From positions 1-10,406 of the forward strand of contig JALXCH010000627.1 in assembly GCA_026991005.1 (NCBI GenBank): a stretch of DNA of 10,406 nt, in the 5' to 3' direction. Shown one piece after another: positions 1-6,148 of this stretch. Made by a program: the position numbers and the translations under genes. Positions within the stretch are counted from its first letter, which is position 1. Every line of letters begins with the position of its first letter. This DNA comes from Calditrichia bacterium. GTDB lineage: Bacteria > Calditrichota > Calditrichia > RBG-13-44-9. The notes under the pieces are model-generated. The model worked only from the letters and a program-made list of their open reading frames with translations. It was not told where the DNA came from and did not search any database.

Positions 1-2
1 CC

Positions 3-401
3 AACCGGTTGGATTTATCTGAGGAGCAGATGTGGAAACTGTATATTAGTTTAACCGATGTGGAAGATAGTTTTCGTTCGATGAAGAGTGAGTTGGGTTT
101 ACGTCCCAATTATCATCAGAAAGATGGTCGGATAGAGGGGCATATATTCATTACCGTATTGGCCTATCACGTATTGAACAGCATTCAGAAGTACCTGCAC
201 CAGGCAGGGATATATTTGAGATGGTCCACCATTCGGGATCGACTCTCCTCCCAGTATCGCGTGACCATAGAGATGAACAATGATAAGGGTGAGAAGATTT
301 TCATCCGACAGACCAGTGAACCGGAGGAATTTCATTATTTAATTTCCAAAATATTGAAAATACCCGTTCGCCCATTGGGACGAAAGATGGACAAAATATA
401 A
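3..401 (+). CDS. IS1634/IS4-like DDE transposase, C-terminal part (5' end outside window)
   Basis: The frame is open from the first bases of the window (it reads N-R-L before the TTG at 9), so this is the tail of a longer gene and not a 130-residue protein. The segment VEDSFRSMKSELGLRP followed by a tyrosine/asparagine-histidine turn and GHIFITVLAYHVL is the conserved C-terminal block of IS1634-type members of the IS4 transposase superfamily. The glutamate in VEDSF is probably the E of the catalytic DDE triad; both aspartates would lie upstream, outside the window. The enzyme would act in DNA cut-and-paste of its own element. The right end of the element should lie shortly after the stop codon, but I could not identify a terminal inverted repeat because the left end is not visible. 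Whether the gene is intact cannot be judged. Confidence 0.85.
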   Translation, partial: NRLDLSEEQMWKLYISLTDVEDSFRSMKSELGLRPNYHQKDGRIEGHIFITVLAYHVLNSIQKYLHQAGIYLRWSTIRDRLSSQYRVTIEMNNDKGEKIFIRQTSEPEEFHYLISKILKIPVRPLGRKMDKI

Positions 402-980
402 TATTGTAGTGGGAATACAAAATCCATAATATGCTGATAATATGTGACTTAGGTCTTATCGGTGTTCAGCTTGGGTTAGTAATAATACTCCCGATACGAT
501 TTATTACGGAAAATGTGGAGAAAATCCATTATTTGCCAGACTAAAACTTGAGAAGGGCAACTGGTCAATGAGTACTTTATGGGGAATGCCTTTTCTGGCT
601 ATTACCCATTCACCACGATTGACCTCTCGTCCTAATCTTCTGCCCACGATTCGCTTTATGTTTTGGAAGCATATCAGTTTCTATTGCTTTATAGCCGGGA
701 TAAGGAAAATTAATTATCGGATACTCTGGTCAGTAATCAATTATCGGTAGTTGAATAAGTGAGGTGCTTTTTCTGACTAACTATAAGTCGATGTTCTTGG
801 TGATGATTTGATATTTTTTTTAATTTAATTTTATCTTAAATTTAGATGCTTTGTCATCCTGATGGTGTTAAACCGGTTTAAGGATAAAAAAGATTAATTA
901 CTACTTATTCCAGCGAACGACTTTAGAAGATGCTAAATTTGTTGTAAAAATAATGAAATCAAAAATTAAAGAAGAGGAAG
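402..980. other. Gene-poor AT-rich stretch between the transposase and the toxin-antitoxin pair
   Basis: No convincing gene is visible on either strand. A frame stays open from about 478 to 750 on the plus strand, but it has no ribosome site and encodes nothing I recognise. The left part probably contains the outer end of the insertion element. A 9-bp direct repeat (AATTATCGG) occurs at 712-720 and 739-747. From about 808 to 845 the sequence is almost pure A/T. The 14-bp palindrome at 868-881, listed separately, is the only strong structure. The promoter of the downstream toxin-antitoxin pair must lie in the right half; I saw no clear -35/-10 pair. Confidence 0.5.
868..881. promoter_or_regulatory. 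14-bp perfect palindrome, possible operator of the toxin-antitoxin operon
   Basis: TTAAACCGGTTTAA is a perfect 14-bp dyad about 100 bases upstream of the antitoxin start. Type II antitoxins usually repress their own operon by binding palindromes near the promoter, so an operator role is plausible. The distance to the gene is rather long and no promoter was recognised around it, so this is inference. Confidence 0.3.
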
Positions 981-1184
981 ATGATGGAAACACAAATAGA
1001 ATATGAAAAAATGATCCTGGAAAAATTAAAGCAATTACCTTCATCTTATTGGAAAGAAGTAATTGATTTTATTGATTTTTTGAAATTGAAAATCGAGAAT
1101 AATGAACCTCTATTTTTAAGCGAAAAAAGTTTAGCTAAAGATTGGCTGTTGCCTGAGGAAGATGAAGCATGGAAAGATTTGTAA
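981..1184 (+). CDS. Small antitoxin-like protein, DUF2281 type
   Basis: This 67-residue protein lies directly upstream of, and overlaps by 16 bp, a PemK/MazF-like toxin gene, which makes it the likely antitoxin. Its N-terminal half (LEKLKQLPSSYWKEVIDFIDFLKLK, about residues 13-37) matches the pattern of DUF2281 proteins, in which 'LP' is followed by an amphipathic helix ending in 'DFIDFL'. These short proteins are common partners of PIN-domain or MazF-type toxins. The acidic, proline-containing tail (LLPEEDEAWKDL) would be the part that wraps and blocks the toxin. The ATG at 981 is chosen because GAAGAGGAAG sits immediately before it; a second ATG follows at 984 with better spacing, so the true start could be one codon later. 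Regulation by autorepression is expected for the family but not shown here. Confidence 0.75.
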   Translation: MMETQIEYEKMILEKLKQLPSSYWKEVIDFIDFLKLKIENNEPLFLSEKSLAKDWLLPEEDEAWKDL

Positions 1185-1501
1185 AGGGTGATATCGTAGT
1201 AATTCCTTTCCCTTTTTCTGATTTAACCGGTTCAAAAAAACGCCCGGCTTTAGTTATTACTAATTTAAAGGGTGAAGATTTAATTTTTTGTCAGATAACG
1301 AGTAAAAAAGTAAAAGACGAGTATGCTGTCGCAATTACAGAGGAAGATTTTGAAGAAGGTGGTCTTCGTCAGGAAAGCAATGTGAGACCAAATAAGATTT
1401 TTACAGCAGTTGAAAGTATCATACTATATAAAATTGGTAAATTAAAAAGGAAAAAAGTAAAAAGGATTATTGAATCCATAGTAGAAATTATCGAAAACTA
1501 A
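1169..1501 (+). CDS. Type II toxin, PemK/MazF-like endoribonuclease
   Basis: This 110-residue protein has the MazF/PemK family layout. It opens with a GDIVVIPFPFSDLTGSKKRPALV block (residues 7-29), with the R25-P26 pair typical of the active-site loop. A CQITSK strand follows at 41-46 (the family's 'xxITS' segment), then SNVRPNKIFT at 70-79. Family members cleave mRNA at short sequence motifs and halt growth when the unstable antitoxin is lost. The ATG at 1169 is supported by GAGGAAG at 1155-1161, inside the antitoxin gene, with 7 bases of spacing. The 16-bp overlap with the antitoxin gene suggests translational coupling. Length is normal for the family and all recognisable blocks are present, so the toxin looks intact. 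The lysine-rich C-terminal helix (about 90-105) is unusually basic. Confidence 0.9.
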   Translation: MERFVKGDIVVIPFPFSDLTGSKKRPALVITNLKGEDLIFCQITSKKVKDEYAVAITEEDFEEGGLRQESNVRPNKIFTAVESIILYKIGKLKRKKVKRIIESIVEIIEN

Positions 1502-1507
1502 TTTTTA

Positions 1508-1600
1508 AGAGTCCAATACGAAATTTTGTGTAAATTCCACTCTCCTTAACCTTGGGGTTGCGGTGTAATCGGAGTGGAGTGTAGCGGAGCAAATGTTTCC
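1508..1600 (-). mobile_element. Possible remnant of an IS256/Mutator-like element end
   Basis: Read on the minus strand, this stretch goes from a C-rich segment (GCTCCGCTACACTCCACTCC) through a short gap into GGAATTTACACAAAATTTCG and ends near GGACTCTT. An end containing TTTACACAAAATTT followed by a GGAC-type terminus, preceded by a C-rich 'CTCCGCTACACTCC' segment, resembles the downstream ends of IS256/Mutator-family elements as I remember them. The patch is also GC-richer than its surroundings. No transposase coding sequence adjoins it and no second inverted repeat was found, so at most it is a decayed end. This call rests on pattern memory and is weak. Confidence 0.3.
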
Positions 1601-1690
1601 CCATATCAGCAATATATTTAATATTCGGAAACAAGATGTTCTTAGCTGGTAAATAATTATATTTTTTTGACACAAAAACCAAAAACTAAC

Positions 1691-1921
1691 ATGAAAAAGG
1701 ATTTAAAATACTATTTATCATTGCAGTATCCCGTTGAGATCGTGAGAATTAAAGAAGAGGAGGGAGGAGGATATCAAGCAAGCATTCCAATGCTGGGAGA
1801 ATATGCATTTTGCGGAGATGGGGATACTATTGCCGAAGCATTAGGCGATCTTGAAAAAGTGAAAAGATGGTTGTTTAAGGAATACCTGCAAAAAGGGCTG
1901 ACTATCCCAGAACCAGGGTAA
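1691..1921 (+). CDS. Solo HicB-like antitoxin-domain protein
   Basis: This roughly 76-residue protein follows the HicB N-terminal fold. YPVEIVRIKEEEGGGYQASIP is followed by GDGDTIAEAL and ends in GLTIPEPG; the GGYxAxIP, GDT-xxEAL and xIPEP signatures are all recognisable. HicB proteins normally neutralise the small ribonuclease HicA. No HicA gene is visible on either side, and the protein ends right after the 'IPEP' motif with no C-terminal DNA-binding domain. It may be an orphan antitoxin, a leftover of a lost pair, or a regulator of a toxin elsewhere. The frame is open upstream to a TTG at 1667, but the ATG at 1691 fits the family N-terminus better; neither start has a good Shine-Dalgarno site. 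It converges with the efflux operon that ends at 2084. Confidence 0.75.
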   Translation: MKKDLKYYLSLQYPVEIVRIKEEEGGGYQASIPMLGEYAFCGDGDTIAEALGDLEKVKRWLFKEYLQKGLTIPEPG

Positions 1922-1968
1922 AAAGAGGTCATTCTTTAATTACATCTTTCTACGAAACTTGCTGACAG

Positions 1969-1986
1969 TGAATTTCTGGGAATTCA
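1969..1986. terminator. Weak hairpin in the convergent intergenic region
   Basis: TGAATTT and GAATTCA can pair as a 7-bp stem (one G-U pair) around a 4-base loop, between the HicB-like gene and the end of the efflux operon. It lies in the right place to separate the two converging transcripts. The stem is AT-rich and no clean T-run follows on either strand, so a terminator role is doubtful. Confidence 0.2.
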
Positions 1987-2083
1987 TCCGGAAATAATTT
2001 TCCCCTTGAGGTTACTTCCGTTTAAATAAATAACAAACTTCATTCTAATGGTTGGTTACGAGCTAATTTCCCGCATTTTTCCC

Positions 2084-3205
2084 CTACCCAATCCGTTTTC
2101 GGAATTTTGCCACCCCCAGACTCAACATGGAGATGCCGAATACTGTTAGTATGAGAGCATCTTTCCACAGATACTGAATTCCGGAGCCTTTCAGGAAAAT
2201 ATCCCGTAAAATGTACATGAAGTACCGCATGGGATTAAGGTAGGTAAGTTCCTGCATCACGCGGGGCATATTTTCGATGGGGATGAAAAACCCGCCCATG
2301 AGGATCATGAACACCATGGTAAACCAGGAGAAAAACATGGCCTGCTGCTGGGAATGCGTCCAAGTGGAAATGAAAATCCCCATTCCAATGGTGGTAAACA
2401 GGTACACCAGAGAGAACACCGCCAGCAACAGGTAACTCCCGTTCATGTGAATGCCAAAACTGTAAATTGCCACCACCATCACCAGACCCATTTCGGCATA
2501 GGCCAGAATGAGGGCAGGAATAATTTTTCCCAGCAGCAATTGGTGCCGTTTCAGCGGTGTTACCATGAGCTGCTCCAGCGTACCGAGCTCTCGTTCCCGT
2601 ACCAATCCCATGGAAGCAAACATCATGGGAATGATGGTGAGCAGCACCACCACAATGCCGGGAACCATAAACTGCTTGCTGTCCAATTCCAGGTTGTACC
2701 ACATGCGCTCTACGGGCTGCAACTGCGGTTGCGGAGAAAATTCCCCTTTTACGGCATACCGGCTGGCAATCCACCGGTTGTAATCTGTTAAAATTTCTGC
2801 AGCATATCCCAGCGAAATTCCGGCGGTGTTTCCATCCACCCCATCCACCAGCACCTGGATTTCGGGATGAAGCTGCCGCTGCAGCCGTTGGTGAAATTGG
2901 GAGGGGACAACCAGCGCCATCTGAACCTTCCAGGCACGCATCCACTGGCGTACCTGACGGGGAGAGCTGGCGTAACCCATGAGCTGGAAGCGATCGGTGT
3001 TGGTAAACTTGCGCACAATTTCCCGGCTGCTGGCGCTTCGGTCGTAATCCACCACCGCCAGACGAATGTGCTTCACATCCGTGGTGATGGTGTAGGCCAG
3101 AATAAAAAGCTGAATCAGTGGCACCACAAACAGCAGTGCCACCATGGGCGGATCGCGAAACACCTGTAAAAACTCTTTGCGTATCATGGTTAAAATCGGT
3201 CGCAT
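2084..3205 (-). CDS. ABC-2 type transporter permease, YbhR-like (second permease)
   Basis: This 373-residue inner-membrane protein is the last gene of the efflux operon and one of two paralogous permeases forming the channel of an ABC exporter. It has the ABC-2 layout: an N-terminal RKEFLQVFRDPP segment leading into a first membrane helix (about 22-41), a large extracytoplasmic domain (about 45-175), then five helices between about 180 and 365. The cytoplasmic loop RERELGTLEQLMVTPLKR (about 203-220) is the conserved segment expected to contact the ATPase. NPMRYFMYILRDIFLKG (about 324-340) is the conserved last-loop motif of the family. Its ATG follows the stop of the other permease after one base, with GGAGG inside the upstream gene's end, so the pair should be translated together. 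The substrate cannot be read from the sequence; E. coli relatives export drugs and cations. Confidence 0.92.
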   Translation of the reverse strand: MRPILTMIRKEFLQVFRDPPMVALLFVVPLIQLFILAYTITTDVKHIRLAVVDYDRSASSREIVRKFTNTDRFQLMGYASSPRQVRQWMRAWKVQMALVVPSQFHQRLQRQLHPEIQVLVDGVDGNTAGISLGYAAEILTDYNRWIASRYAVKGEFSPQPQLQPVERMWYNLELDSKQFMVPGIVVVLLTIIPMMFASMGLVRERELGTLEQLMVTPLKRHQLLLGKIIPALILAYAEMGLVMVVAIYSFGIHMNGSYLLLAVFSLVYLFTTIGMGIFISTWTHSQQQAMFFSWFTMVFMILMGGFFIPIENMPRVMQELTYLNPMRYFMYILRDIFLKGSGIQYLWKDALILTVFGISMLSLGVAKFRKRIG

Positions 3206-3206
3206 G

Positions 3207-4325
3207 TCAGCCCTCCAGGGTCATTCGAAATTTGCGCACGGAAATAAAAAGCAGCACCAGGGAAATAAAGAGCAGCACAAGGGAAGGAATCAGCAAATCC
3301 TGCAGGGTGCTTCCCTTCAGAATAATTCCCCGCACAATTTGAAGATAGTAGCGAGCCGGAACCAGATAGGAAAGATACTGCAAAATAACCGGCATGGAGG
3401 CGATGGGAAAAATGAATCCCGCCAGAAAAAGTGTGGGGAGCATGGTAGCAATTTGCGCCACCATCATGGCGACCTGCTGGGTGCGGGCAAAGGTGGAAAT
3501 CAGGATGCCCATGCTTAAAGCGGTGATGATGTACAGTTGCGTAAGAAAGAAGAGCAACCAGATGCTTCCCCGAAAAGGAATATGAAACAGAAAAAATCCC
3601 AGCAGCAAGATTAAAGTCCCAATAAGGAGGCCCATTACCACATAAGGAAGTACTTTACCCAGCACAATGTGCGCCGGACGAACGGGAGAGACCAGAATCT
3701 GTTCCAGCGTACCGGTCTCCTTCTCCCGGGTAATGGAAATGCTGGTGAGCAGGGCAGAAAGCATAATGAGCAGCAGAGCTATGATTCCCGGGACAAAAAA
3801 GTAGGTGCTTTTCATGTCTGGATTAAAGAGGATGTTGCTCTTAATGCGGAACGGTAGTGCCAGTTGAGGCGAGTGCTTGTGGTTAAAATTCTCAACCACC
3901 TGGTTGCAGTAGTTGCGAATCAGGGTGGCGGCATTGGCATCGGAAGCATCGATGATAAATTGCAGGGGAACGGGAACTTTGTTGCGAAATTGGCGATCCA
4001 GGTCAGAAGGAATCAGCAGCGCCACCCGGGCTTTGCGCAATTTAAACAGGGAATCCAGTTGCGAGAGGGGCCCATCGAAGTAAAAGGTGCTGAAAAAGCG
4101 ACTCCCCTGAAATTCCTGAACGATACTGCGGAAAAGCGGGGTGTGTGCCATATCCACCACCGCCAGCTCCACATTTTGAATTTCCATATTCAGTGCGTAC
4201 CCGAACATGATGAGCTGGGCAACGGGCATGACGAAAATAATGACCAGCGTACGGGGATCGTGCAGGATGTGGAAAATTTCTTTCCGGGCAAAAGTAAAAA
4301 TCATGTGCCAGCTTCGTCGCTTCAT
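3207..4325 (-). CDS. ABC-2 type transporter permease, YbhS-like (first permease)
   Basis: This 372-residue protein is paralogous to the next gene and almost the same length. It shows the same plan: RKEIFHILHDPRTL, a membrane helix at about 25-44, an extracytoplasmic domain at about 48-170 (with the family's FIIDASDANAA strand), and five further helices near 177-199, 224-248, 255-277, 286-308 and 343-363. The coupling segment REKETGTLEQILVSPVRP lies at 200-217 and VPARYYLQIVRGIILKG at 322-338. The start ATG overlaps the stop of the upstream ATPase as ATGA (4322-4325), a classic coupled junction. It should pair with the downstream permease as a heterodimer energised by the two ATPases. Both permeases being intact and unfused argues for a functional exporter. 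Confidence 0.92.
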   Translation of the reverse strand: MKRRSWHMIFTFARKEIFHILHDPRTLVIIFVMPVAQLIMFGYALNMEIQNVELAVVDMAHTPLFRSIVQEFQGSRFFSTFYFDGPLSQLDSLFKLRKARVALLIPSDLDRQFRNKVPVPLQFIIDASDANAATLIRNYCNQVVENFNHKHSPQLALPFRIKSNILFNPDMKSTYFFVPGIIALLLIMLSALLTSISITREKETGTLEQILVSPVRPAHIVLGKVLPYVVMGLLIGTLILLLGFFLFHIPFRGSIWLLFFLTQLYIITALSMGILISTFARTQQVAMMVAQIATMLPTLFLAGFIFPIASMPVILQYLSYLVPARYYLQIVRGIILKGSTLQDLLIPSLVLLFISLVLLFISVRKFRMTLEG

Positions 4326-5083
4326 GGGAGCTCCTCCTGAAGCATATCTCCATCTCGATGCTCCTGCATAATGGCCACAAACACGTCCTGCATGGAGGAT
4401 TTCCCGTAGCGGGATTTCAGCGCACCGGGAGCATCCAGAGCGGCGACTTTTCCCTGATTCATGATGGCGACCCGCTGGCAGTATTCTGCTTCATCCATAA
4501 AATGAGTGGTAACAAAGATGGTGGTTCCCTGTTGCGCCGTGGCGTGGATTACTTCCCAGAAGGCACGCCGGGCAGCAGGATCCACCCCGGAGGTGGGTTC
4601 ATCTAAAAATAAAATGGGGGGATGGTGCAGCATGGCGCAACCCAGGGCCAGGCGCTGTTTAAACCCCAGAGGTAAATCCCGGGTGAGTTGCTTGCGGAAG
4701 GGAAGCAGTTTGAAGCGCTGTAACAGTTGTTCTTTCTCCTGGCGGATTTGCCGCAGGGAAAGTCCATAGATTCCTCCGAAAAATTCAATATTCTCTTCCA
4801 CGGTTAAATCCTGGTACAGAGAAAACCGCTGACTCATGTAACCAATTACCTTTTTAATCTGTTCACTCTGGCGGTACACATCGTATCCGTTTACCGTGGC
4901 TTCCCCCTCGGAGGGGGCCAGCAGGCCGCAGAGCATACGGATTAACGTAGTCTTCCCGGCACCATTGGGCCCCAGGAAGCCAAACACCTCTCCCTTTGCC
5001 ACCTGAAGGGTGACACGATCCACCGCTACGAAATCCCCAAAGCGACGGGTTAGATTATAGGTGCTTACGGAAAATTCGTTCAT
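4322..5083 (-). CDS. ABC transporter ATPase, counterpart of the YbhF C-terminal half
   Basis: This 253-residue nucleotide-binding protein energises the exporter. Walker A is GPNGAGKTT (38-46), the Q-loop glutamine is Q85, Walker B ends in LFLDEP with E162 as catalytic base, and the H-loop histidine is H194 in VTTHFMDEAEYC. The signature motif is degenerate: LPLGF at 137-141 instead of LSGGQ. It aligns almost without gaps with the upstream ATPase, whose defect is the opposite one. In E. coli YbhF two such domains are fused; its C-terminal half carries the same LPLGFKQRLAL stretch and the same TTHFMDEAEYC region, as I remember it. I chose the ATG at 5083: it forms an ATGA overlap with the upstream stop, and the protein then begins directly with the domain. 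A frame continuing to 5203 would add 40 low-complexity residues inside the upstream gene. Confidence 0.92.
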   Translation of the reverse strand: MNEFSVSTYNLTRRFGDFVAVDRVTLQVAKGEVFGFLGPNGAGKTTLIRMLCGLLAPSEGEATVNGYDVYRQSEQIKKVIGYMSQRFSLYQDLTVEENIEFFGGIYGLSLRQIRQEKEQLLQRFKLLPFRKQLTRDLPLGFKQRLALGCAMLHHPPILFLDEPTSGVDPAARRAFWEVIHATAQQGTTIFVTTHFMDEAEYCQRVAIMNQGKVAALDAPGALKSRYGKSSMQDVFVAIMQEHRDGDMLQEELP

Positions 5084-6021
5084 TTCTCTTGATTCCCCTC
5101 GCTTTCCGCTTCCATTAGTTCCAGGAACACGTCTTCCATTCCGGGTGGAATAGGCTGGTGCTGCAGCAAGTTCCCGGAATTGTCCCGGTACCACTGTTGC
5201 CACTGGCTTTCCTCGGGTGTTTTCAGAAAACTGACGTGCAGGGAATCGCCAAACTGGGTGGTGGAGTGCACCTGGGGGAGTTGCTGAAAGTAATCCTTTA
5301 ACTGGCGCAGATTCTTCCCTTCCAGCCGGAAAAGGGGGTAAGGGAAGGCTTCAATCAGTTGCTGTGGTTCCCCGCTGGCGATGATGCTTCCCCGATGCAT
5401 CAGTGCCACCCGATCGCAGCGTGCTGCTTCGTCCATGTAGGCTGTGGAGACCAGAATGCCGGTACCTTCCCGCCGAATTTCTCCTAAAATATGCCAGAAC
5501 TCCTGGCGGGAGACCGGATCCACCCCAAAAGTGGGTTCATCCAGAATCAGTACCCGGGGGCGGTGAATGAGGGCGCAGGAAAGCGCCAGCTTCTGTTTCA
5601 TCCCTCCGGAGAGGGCACCGGCAGCGCGGTTCCGGAATGGTTCCAGCCGGGAGAAACGGTACAGTTCCCGCAGGCGCGCTGTACGCTCGGCTTCGGGAAC
5701 TCCGAAAATGTCCGCAAAAAAGCGCAGGTTCTGCTCCACACTTAAATCCGGGTACAGCGAAAACTGCTGTGGCATGTAGCCGATGATGCTGCGGATGAAG
5801 GTGCGATGTTCATGAATATCCCGCCCCAGGATGCGCACCGTACCGGAGGTGGGCAAAATGAGGGTACACACCAGACGCATAACGGTGGTTTTCCCGGCAC
5901 CATCGGGCCCGATAAGCCCCACAATTTCACCTTCCTGCACGGTTAACGAAACATCCCGCACCGCCTGGATGGCCCCGAATTGGTGCGTGAGATGTTCGAT
6001 TTCAATCACCGGCTGTGGCAT
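5080..6021 (-). CDS. ABC transporter ATPase, counterpart of the YbhF N-terminal half
   Basis: This 313-residue ATPase is the first of two in the operon. Walker A is GPDGAGKTT (38-46), with the Asn-to-Asp variant that I associate with the YbhF/RbbA group. The Q-loop lies at 85-86, the signature LSGGM is intact at 137-141, and Walker B ends in LILDEP with E162. The H-loop position is occupied by alanine (A194 in VSTAYMDEA), so the residue that senses the gamma-phosphate is missing. Residues of about 220-300 form an extra C-terminal domain (FRLEGKNLRQ ... PGMEDVFLELM) typical of drug-exporter ATPases. The start ATG has only a weak GGAA site upstream and follows a 127-base gap after the adaptor gene. 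The stop overlaps the next ATPase as ATGA. It most likely forms a heterodimer with that protein at the cytoplasmic face of the permeases. Confidence 0.92.
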   Translation of the reverse strand: MPQPVIEIEHLTHQFGAIQAVRDVSLTVQEGEIVGLIGPDGAGKTTVMRLVCTLILPTSGTVRILGRDIHEHRTFIRSIIGYMPQQFSLYPDLSVEQNLRFFADIFGVPEAERTARLRELYRFSRLEPFRNRAAGALSGGMKQKLALSCALIHRPRVLILDEPTFGVDPVSRQEFWHILGEIRREGTGILVSTAYMDEAARCDRVALMHRGSIIASGEPQQLIEAFPYPLFRLEGKNLRQLKDYFQQLPQVHSTTQFGDSLHVSFLKTPEESQWQQWYRDNSGNLLQHQPIPPGMEDVFLELMEAESEGNQEK

Positions 6022-6148
6022 AAAATTTTCCGTTCCATTTTGTTGTTAATTCCCCTTGTCCTTCCCGGGTAATATTCAAATAAACCTTTTTGCTGATGTT
6101 ATTAGCTCCCGGTTTCAGGGCACTACCCTCATTTGTTGCCAGCACTTT

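Noticed and set aside
1..12. Perfect palindrome CCAACCGGTTGG as a regulatory site or IS end
   Set aside because: It lies inside the conserved transposase reading frame (N-R-L), so coincidence is the simplest explanation.
478..750. Plus-strand open frame of about 90 codons
   Set aside because: It has no ribosome site and no recognisable protein features, and it lies in AT-rich DNA next to an insertion element.
1488..1682. Minus-strand open frame of 64 codons
   Set aside because: It overlaps the toxin 3' end and the possible IS end; the protein is basic and unstructured, with no start signal.
2235..2945. Long minus-strand frame of 236 codons in the permease gene
   Set aside because: It is in another frame of the clear ABC-2 permease gene and rich in Gly/His/Ala low-complexity sequence.
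5084..5203. A 40-residue N-terminal extension of the second ATPase
   Set aside because: It lies entirely inside the first ATPase gene in another frame and has no domain character. The ATG at 5083 gives an ATGA overlap and a normal domain start.
6022..6148. Promoter or terminator between adaptor and first ATPase
   Set aside because: I found no convincing -35/-10 pair and no hairpin with a T-run in this 127-base gap.
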